Positions 27,063 to 40,400 of a stretch of 64,000 nt of DNA are shown one piece after another; within the stretch, counting starts at the first letter, position 1, and every line of letters starts with the position of its first letter. The position numbers and the translations under genes were made by a program. This DNA is from Capitella teleta. Its lineage: Eukaryota > Annelida > Polychaeta > Capitellidae. The notes under the pieces were generated by a model that saw only the letters and a list, made by a program, of their open reading frames with translations, did not search any database and was not told where the DNA came from. The DNA lies in NCBI GenBank assembly GCA_000328365.1, contig KB310235.1, forward strand, positions 77,636-141,635, written 5' to 3'.

Positions 27063-29167
27063 AAATGTGGTGGCGTATTCCGAGCTGGATGTTCTCACTC
27101 AGCAAACCCTCTTTAATAAAAGACTTTTACCTCGTTCTCGTTGTTTCTACGAGCCGAGTACTAGTGCGGCATTAACGCTAGCACTGTTTATCTGACCTTT
27201 ATGCTGAACTTGGGTGACCGTGAGAATGATCCGTCTCTTAGCAACAGTGGTTACCAGGGCAATAATACATTATGGCGTCTGTTCAGTCTTCTTATTAGAT
27301 TAACTCCGTCTCCTCAGATGTCAGAATTGAATTCTCAGATTGGTCGAAATGCCTCGCGAGGTCGAACCTCATTGGCTGACGATCTGATGTTCCAGGATGA
27401 ATTGTTCTTCGCTGGCTTTCGTTGTCTTTAGGTGTTGATGGCTTTGTGCATCGTTGCATCTGCATGTTGCTCGTATGCAATAACAATTAATATTTAACCT
27501 GATAACTATTTCCTCATCGCATTAAACCACAAAGTGATTCGGTGTTTTCACAGACATTCATGTACAGGTATCGTATCTTCTGCACCCACTCTATCTGCCT
27601 GATCTCCTGGGACCTTTGCTCTGCGAGATGAGGGCCCGTGTTATGAAAGAGGAGTTCCCGAGGGCGCAATTGATATTCCTTGCGATGACAGATCTCCAAC
27701 GGGTTGCCTCCATCCGATTGGTGCAAACTTGGGTTCTGTAAACGATGCTGCATGCAATGCTCGAGTTGGAGGGATTTCAAACTAACTAAATTACTCGATT
27801 AAACGGTGAATTTGATCCATAGGGCATATTCTACCGCGTGTGCAGCTGTCCATTCGGTGACGCAACCTGATCATGCGCCATCCCCAACAATCAAGTTTGA
27901 ATCATAGCCGGATAATTACACACTCTCAAATACCCTGCCTGGAGCAGAGAAGCTTCTTTATTCCCTTGTAATGATCGCATAAAACTCCACAAATGCATAA
28001 TAATTCCTGCGATAAATAAGACGCTGTCTCCAATCAAGCAGTCGTCATGCTTGTCATTGGCAGACAATGAAATTAACAAATAATTATATTCCGAGGTCTC
28101 ATTTTGGGATAAAAGTGTTCAAAATGCATTTCAATGTATACACGGAGGGTACGTACCCACCGCACGGCTGCTGATTGCCGCGTCGAGATGCAGCCCCCTC
28201 CCCCCCCTTCCCCATGTCTGCGTTGTCGTCAGTGCCCTTTTTAGCGACTGTCTGTGACTCATATTGACGTTATCAGAGCTCAAAGAAAATGTTTCTTCAT
28301 GCAATATTTCTCGGCTGCATGGATTGATGTGGGAGTGGGACATCTATATCAGCGCTTCCATCTTCATCGAAACCGAGGCTGAGGGGCATCTGGTGAAATT
28401 GAAACGAGGCAATTTCGTCATTGTTTGCACGAATAAAGGGATTGGCATGAACTGGTCTGCTTCTATGTATTATACAGGGTGATATCGTTCATCGGGATCA
28501 CGTACGTATATGGTAACAATAGTACCCAGATCATCTCAGGCTGTGAGATGAATGAGGTCTGTCTTAATCGTTGTGCAGTACTCGCCATGAAGCCATAATA
28601 TATTCAAGAGCGACATCAAATTACGAAGCCGGTAGACAGCGCTGGCATTGAAGCAGTAGAGGTCACCCTAGAACTAGGTCGAGTGTACATCTCGTCAAAA
28701 GCCCAGCAATTAGGTCAGTGGCTTTGACCAATAAAACGATAGGCGTGTGATTTATTCATGGCGTCGCCTTCGATTCGTCTTCGATGGAGAATTCATGATT
28801 GCAACAACGCTCAAAAAGAGGCCGCCGGTCTTGGCTGCCTTCGCCTTTCAGCTTCCTGGTGCTGGAGTCGCGGTCAGCCAGCAGCGATGGTCAGTGCATT
28901 GGGGCCGCGTAAGGTGAACACTGCAATTCGTCAATGATGATCTGTGCTCGCGGGTTGCATGTCTATCTGTACGAGGCGCACTTCATTGATTCAACGTTGA
29001 TGCACCATGCTCACACCCATGCACGCCCATGCCGCTGTCTGTCAACAACAGTGCCATTCGCCAATATCTGATTCATCTTCACATGTACACAATTACAACA
29101 TCATCATCACGGTTTTAGCATTTTTCTCTCACGTGTTTCTATTGCACTGGGCCTGAAGCCAGTGCTT

Positions 29168-29697
29168 TAATTATCATGGCTGGCAATCCTTCTGGGGCTT
29201 CCGCCAAGGTGCCATGTGCGATTTAATGCTCCTTCTCGACTATGTACAAATCGCCGCCATGGGGATCAACCTCCGACCTCCAGCCCACAGCCAGCTCCAT
29301 GGTGAAGACCTATTCCGACCGTGATCCGCACAGCCACCCTATGGGCATACACGCTGCGCACGCCCACTGCCATTCGATGAATTGTACTTCGAGGGAAGCG
29401 AGAAAGATGCCGTGTCAGCTCCATGGCGTCTGTTTGTTGTCGGCGTGTTATTCGGGGGGTTTCTTTATCAGTATATCATTTATCTACAGTATCAATTGAT
29501 GCTATTACCAGCTTCTATTGCGACCCGCCCTGCGTTGACCCGAGCAGACATTCGAATGGGATTAAAAATGTGCTATTGTTAGCAGCTATAGGCTGGCTTC
29601 TTCTTCACTCGCGGTGTCTGTATTCTCGATATCTCCCACTACGCAAGCATCAAGCCTTTTTGCCTTCCCAGTTCTTCCGATCCCTAAATCCTTAATC
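29168..29697 (+). other. Possible coding stretch upstream of the Ig gene, unresolved
   Basis: Several features suggest coding but do not join into a gene. A strong initiation context (cgccgccATGG) lies near 29,259. One frame reads SPPWGSTSDLQPTASS. Another frame is open from about 29,325 to 29,579 and holds a hydrophobic segment (RLFVVGVLFGGFLY) that could be a signal anchor. The frames differ and I found no intron of normal length that would connect them. It could contain the missing first exon of the Ig-domain gene, or be chance. Confidence 0.15.
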
Positions 29698-30275
29698 AGG
29701 TTGCGGTGGCGGGCTGCATATGGCACCGCGAGGGGTGTTCATTACACACGCTTTTGTGGCATGTGACGCTGTTGATGTCGACGCTGTATAATTAAGGCGG
29801 CTGTCGATTACAGCGCTTCGGTCTCCATACACAAACCTGGATGCACAGGAAGCAGCGAGGTAGTGACTTCCTCCCAATGGAGACCCAGCATTCGACGCCG
29901 GGAGCTTATAGTGCATTGTCGACTGATTGGGCAGGAGGAGGAAGCGGAGGAGGAGGAGGAGGAAGCCGAAATCGATCTGATATTTTTCCCCTTCTGGGAA
30001 ATCGGGATTCTCTGAAGTGGATTAAATCTGTTTCTTCATAAGCATGAGACGAACCATTTCGATTTTATCCTTGGTGTACCCATCGCTTCCTCTCCTCTTT
30101 TCTTTTTCTAATTATTCAACAATTAATCAATGTTATATCTCTCAAGTGATCATATAGAATGCAGGGTATTGTATACTACTCGCCATGCGTAAAATTAGCC
30201 AAATTTGTCAAGCGCTCAAAGTTGCCCTCATTTGACCTTGTAAACTTCCTTTAACGATATTTCATTTCTTTGCAG

Positions 30276-32426
30276 AAGGTTCTCCGCCCATTCTTGTCGA
30301 GGGTCCTCCAGCGAATGAATATTATCCTCCTGGTAAAACAGTCAAACTGCCTTGCCGTGGTGAGGATGCAAGTCAAATCCCGAACGAGTAAGTGCATGGG
30401 CTATTGAAGATGTGCGTTATGACTCACATAATCTTCCAGAGTTGAGTGGTATCATAACGGTCGTCTGCTGGATCTGAACGAAAATGGCCAATACGCGCTG
30501 TCAGCCTCAGATTTGTCAACTCTGGTGATCCGTACGAAGGCGGGATCCGCTGATGGCAAATACAGATGCGTATTACGTAATGCATACGGCTCTGTTATGT
30601 CACGAGAAACGCAACTCACCGTTGCTGGTAAATCACTGCCGGTTTATGAAGCATGGCCTTGAAGTGCGTTATGATTTCTGCAGAGTTCCGCACCGTGGGC
30701 GGCGTCAGCGATCGTTGGATGGTTGCGAACGTGAGCGTCGTAGAAGGGGGCCCGGCGTCGCTACCCTGCAGACACATCCACAGCGTCCCCAACGCTTCTG
30801 TCACGTGGTTCACCGTCGGCTGCCCCAAGTATTGCCATGACGACGAACGCGTCATCCTAGATGACCGGGTGACGGTGGATCAGCAAGGCACTCTGGTCTT
30901 CACCCACATCGAGAAAGATGATGCTCAGAGGTTGTACCGCTGCATCGCCTACAACCCGGTGTTGAGGACCAGCAAAGGGGGCAGCTATGCCCGCCTCTTC
31001 GTGCTGCCAAGTGAGTCTTCCTCTCTGTATGTGCTACCCCTCATGACGTCATCCACAACAGATCCCTTCTCCCCTTGGCGCGTTCCTTCGCTCCTCTTGT
31101 CGTCACAATCTCCACCGGAAGCTTTGCTCTATGGTCACGTCACTTTGCGCTGTGTTTTTGCTGGAGTGTTAGTTCGAATGAGAAATTATAAACTTTAATT
31201 ATTATTTTTTTAATTTTTTTTCGTCATCAGACCAACTGCTCACGTTACATGGAAGTTACCGGATAGTGGCCGGAAACATGAGACCAAGGATTTCGGCCGG
31301 GAACTTCATTTGGCGGATTTGCAGTTGGATGACGCCGGCGATTACTACTGCACAGGGCATAATGCTATGGGGGAAGGTGCCCCTGTGACGATCAGACTCA
31401 ACATCACTTGTAAGCTGGATGTTCTGGGGCTGAATTTAATGTTTTGCACAATTATCATTAACAGCTGCGCCACACACAAACACAAGTCTCTCAGAATTCA
31501 TAGAGACACCGGCTGGAGAGGAAGTAGAAGTGAAGTGTGACGCCGAAGGGACCCCTCCACTCCACTACGAGTGGTTCGTGGACGGTAGACCCCTGGATCA
31601 CGAAGGTGAAATTTAAAGGGATTGATACAGAGACAGACAGCGGTTTCTGTTGCAGATGCTGACCTTCTTGTCCTGCAAAACATCACAAAAAGAACCTCAA
31701 TAACCTGCATTATCAATAACAAATTTGGATTCGTTGTGAAATCTACTCACATCACTCTGAAACCAGGTATGTTTGCAATTCCTCGGTATATTTCTTGACT
31801 CCTCTTCAATTACACCCAGAACAAAGCTCCACTCTCCCTCCTCACCACTCAACTACACAACAACACACGACCGCTGTTGCTATGGAGACCACCACTGATG
31901 AAGTCACCACTGGTACCTCCTCCTCTTCATCCCCCGAAACACAGGCTACCTCTGCCGCTGTTCTTGCGAGAGACGGTGATATCTCACTGAATCCCGGCGA
32001 TCCGGACGGACTGCACTCAGAGAGGTCGATCGTGCACGAAGCGTTGACGCTGACCGCGCAAGTGATGGCGCCTCTCGTCTTCCTCATGGCGTCTGCGTCC
32101 GTGTTGCTTTGCGTGTGCGTCAAAGCGAGACGCAAGAAGGCGTCGTATAGAGGTATGGCCTCACGTGACATTTTCAATTGATGATATGAACATTCGATTT
32201 CAGTGGATTACAGAGAACGCCATTTTGGTCTGCACCCCGAGTGTGATTCCGACGACAGTGGATAGTGAGTGGAATCCCATTTGCTGTGCATTTCATTTGA
32301 TCTGTTTTTCTCCTTCTTTTTTTTTCCTTCCTTATTCTTCGCAGTGATGAGAAAGAGGAGAAGAGTGTCCAGCGTCGATTAAAAAGAGAAAGATCAAAAC
32401 CAGTCGAGGCAGAGTGCCATCTTTGA
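30276..32426 (+). CDS. L1CAM/neuroglian-like four-Ig membrane protein (5' end missing)
   Basis: A single-pass cell-adhesion receptor. Ten exons keep one frame: 30276-30387, 30440-30627, 30684-31010, 31062-31167, 31231-31409, 31465-31605, 31656-31766, 31820-32152, 32204-32264 and 32345-32426, giving 545 visible residues. Four Ig domains follow in order, each with a Cys...Trp...Asp-x-x-x-Tyr-x-Cys pattern (for example GKYRC, GDYYC). The second has the L1/neuroglian-type DDRVTVDQQGTLVF segment, and the third-fourth junction also resembles neuroglian Ig3-Ig4. The fourth is short. A Ser/Thr/Pro-rich stalk, a membrane helix (about 32,058-32,128), a basic stop-transfer (KARRKK) and a tail of about 50 residues ending ECHL follow. 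There are no Ig5-6 or fibronectin III repeats and no FIGQY ankyrin motif. The first exon here starts at an acceptor, two bases into a codon, so the signal-peptide exon lies upstream and was not found. Generic Ig receptor is the fallback call. Confidence 0.85.
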
Positions 32427-35021
32427 TGCCCTAATTGAGTGAAATGCTTCTAAGTCAAAATCGACAGATCCTAAGTCGTCTTGCCATGTTTCTGTTTTGC
32501 TATTTGAAATTCTATTCAATCTTCAATTTTACAATTCCTGGATTCGATGCCCACAAAATACTTAGTATGCTTTGTTATGATGTACCCAGTTGTACTGCTT
32601 TAGTTTATTTTCATCAGTATTCTCAGCATCTTGTGATCTCGTTCGTTAGTGTTTTTTTATGAATCGATATTTTTGCCTATGATTTTGTGTGGGGTAACAG
32701 TAGCACCCTTATTCAGAATAGTACATGTGTAGTGCATGTTGAGGCGTGAATCTCGCAAACGATATACGATATAATTGATCACGGAGTTCCAAGGCGTTCA
32801 ATGTGAGATGTCATCTTCATTGTGTATCAGTATTATATAATTATATATATTATGTTACGCTTGCCCTTATTTATCTGGATGTTGGCATTCTATCATTATG
32901 TACGCGTTCACTTAGTTAACATGCCATGTGGGTGCTCTATCCTTTGAACGAACTTAGCTGTGTGATCGTAGACGGAACTTCTTCTGTGGGATTGAAAGAG
33001 TTTGGTTGGGCTATGATCCAGGTATCTCCTAACGGGGGATATCAGGAAAAGGTGTAACATCTGCTGACGTACTTAATATCATGAAGTTCACACTGGACGA
33101 GATTCAACCATGAATGTAATGAACCCGTTTTTCAATAGAATGGCGATTTCACTTTCTTCCGCAAATTAATCGAGCTTTTGTATTCGCTGTTTCTTATGAA
33201 GCTAACATTACACCTTGCTGATTATTCTTCTGAGTTGGCGCCACGCCTATCTATATCCAGGGTATGTAAGTCAATCCTCTAGTTCTTTTTATCGATTAAT
33301 TAGGATATACTGCTTTTTGGTTTGACAAGTGGACCCCTTTAAGTGCTCACCATCTACATAATTGAAGTATTGACGATATGACGTGAAATGGAGCGAGAAA
33401 TCAGCAATATTATCCATTGTTGATAATGTTATTACGAATGCTTCGAGCTACAAATGACTACAATGTATCAATATCTATTTGCAAAACTTATCATTGTTAT
33501 CGTAATCCATTTCCTGTCATCATTTTGTTGTGCAAATAAATAAAAAGTGGAAGAAAAGAAAACATGAAAATGAATGTATTCCTCGTTATCATTATAGTCG
33601 CTTGCGCGACTAACGCGACCCATTCCAACATTGTGCCTCGCTGACACCAGACACAATCTCTTCTTGCCACACCGAGAGGGACTGAACTGCTGCTAAATAG
33701 TAATTGCTGCACCCAATGTGTTCCTGGCATGTATACTAATGTACAGGATGGTACGTTCATACTACGTTCATTCTGTCTCAAACCGCGCTATCTACTATGT
33801 AGGCCTAGTATGTACATGTACCTCAAAATAATTATCCTTGATAGTTAGAGTAGCCTCTTATCTCGACTTACATGCCTTTTATTATATAGCTATGTTTCCC
33901 CAAATATTCTTATAACCACAACGAAACGACGCCGCGTCGTAATTAGGGCGCTGTATTTTTCCATCGTGATCATCGGAATTAACCAGTCGCCTTCAACCTT
34001 CAACCCGTGGGAGTTCCTCTGTCCTGAGTTCTAATATTGGGATATTTTGTACTTGTACACCACTCGTGCATATATCTCACGGTAAAAAAAAAAAAAAAAA
34101 AAAAAAATCCCCTCACTATAAATTATAATTATTTTTGGGTACTAGTATATATGCTGCTGCGGGATACTAGCAATACTTCTCCTGTTACCCTTGACGTCTT
34201 AGCAGCAAACGTGGCCTGATTGCGCAACATGGTACATGTAATACTTTTCTGATTTCATTTACAGCTCTATGAACTCTCCAGGGTGATGCGATTTGTAATT
34301 TGCCTTTTGTTTGGCATCGACATCTATCAACAGACAACGCAATACTGCATGAGAATATCGGAGGGTTTTTATTTGTTCATAAAGTGTGAAGAGTTGCATT
34401 GCATTCGTTTCACATTGAAATACATACACAGAGAGAATATACTGTACATATTTACACTTGCAAACAGAAGTACTTTAATTTGTATGTACAGCTGTACACA
34501 TACATGAGTATGTACCACACAAGTTTGGCCTTCATTCATACTTACATAACCCTGAAGGGAGTCTTGTAAGAACCGCGGGGTCGGTCGATGGCCAAAATTA
34601 TCAAGAAATTTAAGCATTTGGGATGGAGTTTAATGTAATGGTAGACTAGACTGTAGAGCAAAGTCAGTTGAAGACACAGCTATGTACGATGGAATGAGCA
34701 TTCAACAGATATTTTGTACACATGGAAAACACAACAAACGAGCACACAAAAGAGAAATATTCATCCACTCATTTTAGCAGAGTCATTATTATTTCTAATG
34801 CCATTAAAACAAAATTACTCTGTATGGAATTCTCCCAATTATTCATTATTACTTTGAAAACATGAAGAAGAAAAAGAAAAAAAATTGTGAAGCATGACAG
34901 GTCACTTGGTGGTTCCTACGCTGCTAATATCTACAAATCCTGCGTTTTGATTTTGACCGTCGTAGAATAATAATAATAATAATAATAAGCCAGATCTGAA
35001 CAACAATAAAGCAAGGAGTCA
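32427..35021. other. Region between Ig gene and NPC1 (convergent 3' ends)
   Basis: The two genes converge here. A plus-strand AATAAA at 33,535-33,540 could end the Ig transcript. An A-run (about 34,084-34,107) and a TAA/ATT repeat (about 34,967-34,988) are present. No further gene was seen. Confidence 0.6.
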
Positions 35022-38000
35022 TCATCTGCTGCCACTCTGCAAACCACGTGCATAATCCACGCGCGGATTGTTGGTCGCTGGGTCATAATCAGAGATGCGT
35101 TCCGTGTACCCTCCGCGAGGCGAGTCGAGGATCGCCCTCGTGTCGTCTGTGTCGATGGAAGGGTCCTCTTCGACGACGTCGTGGTACAAATCTGGAGACG
35201 TGAAGCGAGGCGCAAACGAGCCCTGGTTCTGCTGATGAGCAAGGGCCTTGGCTTTGTTCAGAGAAGGACCTGGTGAATGCAGAGAGGCATCGTGATTGAT
35301 GAGAGTTCATTCAAGTGCACCCACCGATATAACTGAGGAGCACAGGCAGGAAGACCAGGCCGTGCAGCGCCCCAAACAGCACAATGCACAGATACATGCG
35401 GAAGTAGAAAACCTGGAACAGCTGTGATTTGGAGAACGCCAGGACAATGATCCCGCCTAGCTTGGTGAGTGTGATTCCACTGAGAACCTGACAAGATTAA
35501 TTAATTACACATTCATAAGAAAGCGTTACAAATGAACTCACTGAGCTACCCATGTGCGAGAGAGCGTCATGCGCACGTTGCACACGCGTGTGCATCGGAG
35601 AAACGGCAAACGCACGAGCGATGTGCGAGCAGAATTCAACTGAAATGCCAACCGCCTGGAAGAGAATGCGAATGCAAAGAGCCGCTTAGAACAGGGAAAC
35701 AGAACGCACCATGACCAGGTTCACGAGAGAGATGGCATTGAGGGTGATGTCCCACACAAACATAGCGCCAACCATACTGACTAGGATGAAGAAGATGGTG
35801 ATGATGACCATCAAAGCCGTCCAGATGTCGAATCCAAGAAGAATGAAAGTCATGAGGAAGATGGCCCCCATGCTCAGCGACAGGTTGAAAACAGCGTCGT
35901 TCATCACGGTCAGGTACTGCTCGTAGAATACATAGAATACGCTGTAGGGGAAAACTTTCTCCGTGAGGTTAGTGAACGGTGTTTCAAGGCCCATTGGGTG
36001 GCTGTGGTTGTGCCACCGCAACACTGTGTTCGTGATGTTGTCGGCTAATTCACGCGAGTAGCGTAACGCTTCGATGAAGTCGGAGGAATTCTTCAGAACG
36101 GTATGGTAAGTCATGAATTGGGTGGCTGCAAGATGGGAAAGTAGAGAGGGATCGGAAAGAGAGCAGCAAGCACGCACCGCCAACTTCGGTGAGGTTGGAT
36201 TTCTTCTTGAGTTGCACACCTGAACCGTACGCAGCGTGACCCCTGGAGGTTAAACCAAAATAATGTCAAATCTTTTTTCAGCGTTGAAAACAAAACCCTT
36301 ACGCTTTGGCACATTTTATTGTTGGATTGTCTTCCAAGAACCACGGAAGGTATTCCAGAAATTCGGTGCCCACTGGTCGTTTCAAAGAATCATTTTTGGG
36401 GAATGATAAGCAACTCTTGCAATGTGATCGATCTTCCACTGCAAACGAGCAAAAAAAAAATGAAAATCAAAGATCTCTGAAAAGGAAACAACGCTCACTT
36501 GTGGAACGACAAAAGTTGCCGTAGGTGATGTCTTCCATGCAGCAACCAGTGCTCGGATGTGTCCAGTCAAAATAATCGTCCAGCCATGATGCAGCAGGAT
36601 GGGCGATCTTAGACCTGAAAACAGAATTAGTCCAAAAAGTACTCAATGAAACTTCTGTACAACTTACTGCATTGGAACCCGCGACGCTTCGAAGATTTGC
36701 CCAAGCAGAGAGGACTGTGGACACCCCTGGCCGCCACAGATCTGATTCTGCCCGAATTCTGTCGTGTAGTTGTGTCCAGCTTGGACAACAAAATAAACAG
36801 GAGCGCCAACAGAGAGATATTTGTTCATGGATTCAAAGTAGGTCAGTACATAGGAGTCCTGTGTTAAAAAACCTCAATACAGGGTGGCGGGATTAAAACG
36901 TTAAACAAACCTGTGGCATTGAGAGCTTTTGATCGAGGCCAATGCCGACATTTGGAGCGACAGCCATGCAGAAGCAGGCCCAGGTGACAAAAACCAACAT
37001 CTGAAGGCAGAAGCCATACTCTTAAGGTGAGACACCAGAAAATATTTCCGCGACTGACCACAACAGGGCGCACAAATCGGTTGAGGATGAAAGGCGAGTA
37101 CTGGTTCTTCACAAATCTGTAGAGAAATCCTTCTGAATTGGTTTGCATGAGGGGTGCGTCAGGGCCCGTGATGCAGCAGCAAAAGTCCAAGCGACGACTC
37201 TGAAAAAATGAACACAACACAGAATAACACAGAATAACACAATACAACTCTTAAAACACACAAAAGACCAAACAAACTCATGGCCAACTGACCTCAGCCC
37301 TTCGCGCATCCAAATACATTAAACTGACAAAACAGGAGATTTGTAGCAGGAAATCGATGAAAATTGCTCCAGCGGCATAGAGAGAGAACGCTCGGACGGC
37401 TGGCATGGCAGTCAGGGCCCCTAATCAACAAAATACAATCACAAAACCACACAAGCGTCACTCAACAAACCCAAGAAGAAGGCCAGAGTTTCAGAGAAGC
37501 TTGTAAGCATCATACTTGGTCCAACTTTTCCAACAACGCTAGCGATTTGCTGCTCCAGCGGTAAGCCCTCTGGCCTCTCAGATCGCTGTACATGGCAGTT
37601 AATTAGGTTTCATTTAAATTAATTTGATTGGCATACCTGGTAAGTCTGGACCAGAATGAAGATATTATCCACTCCTACTGCCAACACCAGGAAGGGAACC
37701 ACTTCAATGATAATCAGAGTGGCAGGAACACCACAGTAACTGAATGTTCCGAGACTGCTGAAGACGGACAGCATGACGATCGTGATGCCGGCCACACCGA
37801 GAATGATCTTAGAGTCAACCTGATCAACGAAACATGAGAGTAATCGATGCAGATTCAATCTATCAATACTAACAAATACAGTCCTCACGCTTTGGTATTG
37901 ACCAAGCGCTACTGAAATGTACACAAACATGATCATGTAGCTGATGAGAATAGTGACAACATCAGAATTTGATTCCCGATTGAGCTCATCTTGAATAGAA

Positions 38001-40400
38001 CGCTGTGGAAAATAGAGGCACTCATTGTACAAAACAGAAAATAGAGGCACTAACTCACCTCAGATGAGAAGCTAACAGACATGTTTGAGTTTTCGTAGTT
38101 TTTGAGATGTTTCACAAACTCCGCTTCCCAGGTGCGAGCCTTTTCTTGGAAAGTCTCGTCTTGAAAATTGTTGACTGTGAAAGTGACAACTAGCGCTGTG
38201 GCATTCTCATAATTATCCCCTGAAAAGTGATGAGTTAGTTATAAGCTCAAACGTTGCTTCAAACGGCCAAACCAGGAAATCCACCCAGCACGACCCACGG
38301 CATAATGGGACCCCCGTACGTTCCGAGACAACTCGTGTGAAGTTGAGTGGGGTCAGAAACAGACAGCGGATCTTTAGTGCACGCAGAGAAGTGGTCAATG
38401 TAATCGGCATTCACGTAAAAGCCTGTGGGATCCATGACTTTTTTGTCGAGGTTTGCCTGATCGTTCTGGTAATAGTTGAGAACGCTCTGAATCGTGCAGT
38501 TGCGGTTATCAGGACTCAGAGGAGAGAAGCAGATGTCCTCAAGGGTAACAGTCTCGTTGAGGACTTCAGAGAACGCCACGATCGACTCCAACTCCAGCTG
38601 CAGTTTGAGAACTTGTGAGAGAAAATCCTTGCGCAGAACAGGCCCGTATAAGTGGCTGTCAATGGATTGCCCAGAGTCATGCCGCAACCATTGTTTATCA
38701 TCAGTAGCCGTGATGATCAGCTGTTCAGTGCGGTAGAACGGACTAAAATGTGGAGAGAAAAAAAATACATCAATCGCAATTAGGAATATCGGTACCAGAA
38801 CCTACGTGAAGTTTTCATCAAAATAGTTCTTCTCTTGTCTGGCGCGGCTAGAAGGGGCTGACCACAGCTCAACGGGATCAGTGATGACCGTGAACTTGGA
38901 GATACCAGCAGACATGACGCCACAGAGCGCCACAGAGCAGAAGATCACAATGAACGGGTGATGGGCGCACATGAGGCCCCAGCGGCGGAAAGCCCTCTCC
39001 AGAGTACGCTCAACCCAAGCGCCCATCTTCTCAAAGCAGCTGACGTCGCCAGGAGTCAAGATCTTAACATCGATGTCTTCGTTGATAATCTCGGCTCTCA
39101 AGGACGTTGGATTCTTGTATTCTTTGCCATAGAAACAGAGGCAGATTTGTAGGATGCCAAATAAGATGAAGAATGCCACGAGGCAGCATCCCATGATGAA
39201 GTACATGTACGGCACCCCAAACAGGGTTTTGGATTCGGGTGGGATGTAAGGAGGAACAGGTTTGCAAACAGCAGAGCAATCCTGGCAGCTGCAGGTTTCG
39301 TTACACGGGTGAATGTGATCGCTCATTGGCATGAGTGGAGTGGGAGGGTAACCGGTCACGTTCAGTGTGATGTTGCTGTCGCTCATGCGGTAATTAATGG
39401 TGAATGGCACCAAAGGGTTCTTCTTTGGGTCACCAAGGAATTCGTACCACTTCTTAGGGTTGCACTGTGAGGCGTCAGTGCCGCAGAGGATGTTCAGAGC
39501 CTTCTGATTGGTGGCAGGATTGATGACGTCGTAGCAAGAATTGAAGAGGCCGTAGGAGTATGTTTCAGACACTGCATAGTACACCTCCTGCACAACCGGC
39601 TGCTTGGCTGAGTCATTGACGGCCAACATGAACTGGCTCTGACGGGGACTGCAAGTGCTGTGGCAGAACAGGTTCAGAAAGTTATTCAGACAGGCGGGAC
39701 AGCGCGTGAGGATCTGGGTTGGCACCGTCATATTCAACTTAAGGGTCTGCAACTGGCTGACTGAACAACACGTCATTGGAGCCTCATCTACAAACAACTC
39801 ATGATGACGAGTTAAACCACAGCGTGATCACTTACTAGGATCTTCCGGCATCAGGCTTGGACATAGATCTGCCAACAAGGCAATATCAGTGGCGTTGGTG
39901 AGGGGCTTAGGGGGTCCTGTGTATGCGTAGTTCTTCCCTCCACCTGCCTGGCCATACCACACGCAGTGAGCGCCATCGTCGTTAGTTGAAACAAAAGGGT
40001 TCTGTGAGGAGCAGAAAAAGAGGTTATTTAGAGGCAAAGAATAACGCCTGCACCCTACAGGAGCCCTCTTTTATAGCCTCGGGTTAACACTTTACAAGGA
40101 TAATATCATCATTTACTAGCATAATTAATAATTATTATTAATTTTATTATAATATAATTATAATTAATTAATCATGGGAAACCAGATCGCAGAAGATGCA
40201 AAATTAATATTTTTACAATGTTATCAATTGATAAGCAAACACGAGTATATATAATTGATTCCAAAAATATTGATAACACTCAGAAGAAGAGTGAACTGAT
40301 AAGCTATCGGAATAATCTGAAATGCACTGACCTGAGGATCACTTTGACACAAGGGTGAACAAATGACCAGCAGAGAGGTCAACAAGAGAACCAACTTCAT
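35022..40400 (-). CDS. NPC1: NPC1 intracellular cholesterol transporter, complete
   Basis: Polytopic protein of late endosomes/lysosomes that takes cholesterol from NPC2 and exports it. Nineteen exons run from ATG at 40,398-40,400 to TGA at 35,022-35,024; all junctions keep frame and give 1,355 aa (human 1,278). Exon 1 (40332-40400) is a signal peptide starting [11 protein letters not shown]. The Cys-rich sterol-binding domain follows ([37 protein letters not shown]), with a Pro-rich linker and the first helix. Exon 3 continues to [18 protein letters not shown] and the NPC2-binding middle lumenal domain follows. The sterol-sensing domain carries [27 protein letters not shown] and [13 protein letters not shown]. 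The Cys-rich domain has SWLDDYFDW, and the last block [14 protein letters not shown] and [16 protein letters not shown]. Introns are 48-93 nt except the first (330). The tail ends GLQSGSR with no dileucine. Confidence 0.98.

Larger units (their letters stand above)
26629..30275. other. Stretch before the Ig gene, no supported exon
   Basis: Apart from the palindrome repeat and the unresolved coding-like stretch described separately, I see only a G/A-rich microsatellite near 29,934-29,965. The missing 5' exon(s) of the Ig-domain gene should lie here or further left. Confidence 0.5.

Noticed and set aside
31011-31061. Continuous coding through the third Ig exon
   Set aside because: A gtgagt donor and caacag acceptor bound 51 nt, again a multiple of three. 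An intron is the better reading, although both keep frame.
31975-32001. 2A-like ribosome-skipping peptide (GDISLNPGD) in the stalk of the Ig protein
   Set aside because: The consensus needs D-x-E-x-N-P-G-P. Here Glu is Ser and the final Pro is Asp, so skipping is not expected. The reading frame simply continues into the membrane segment.
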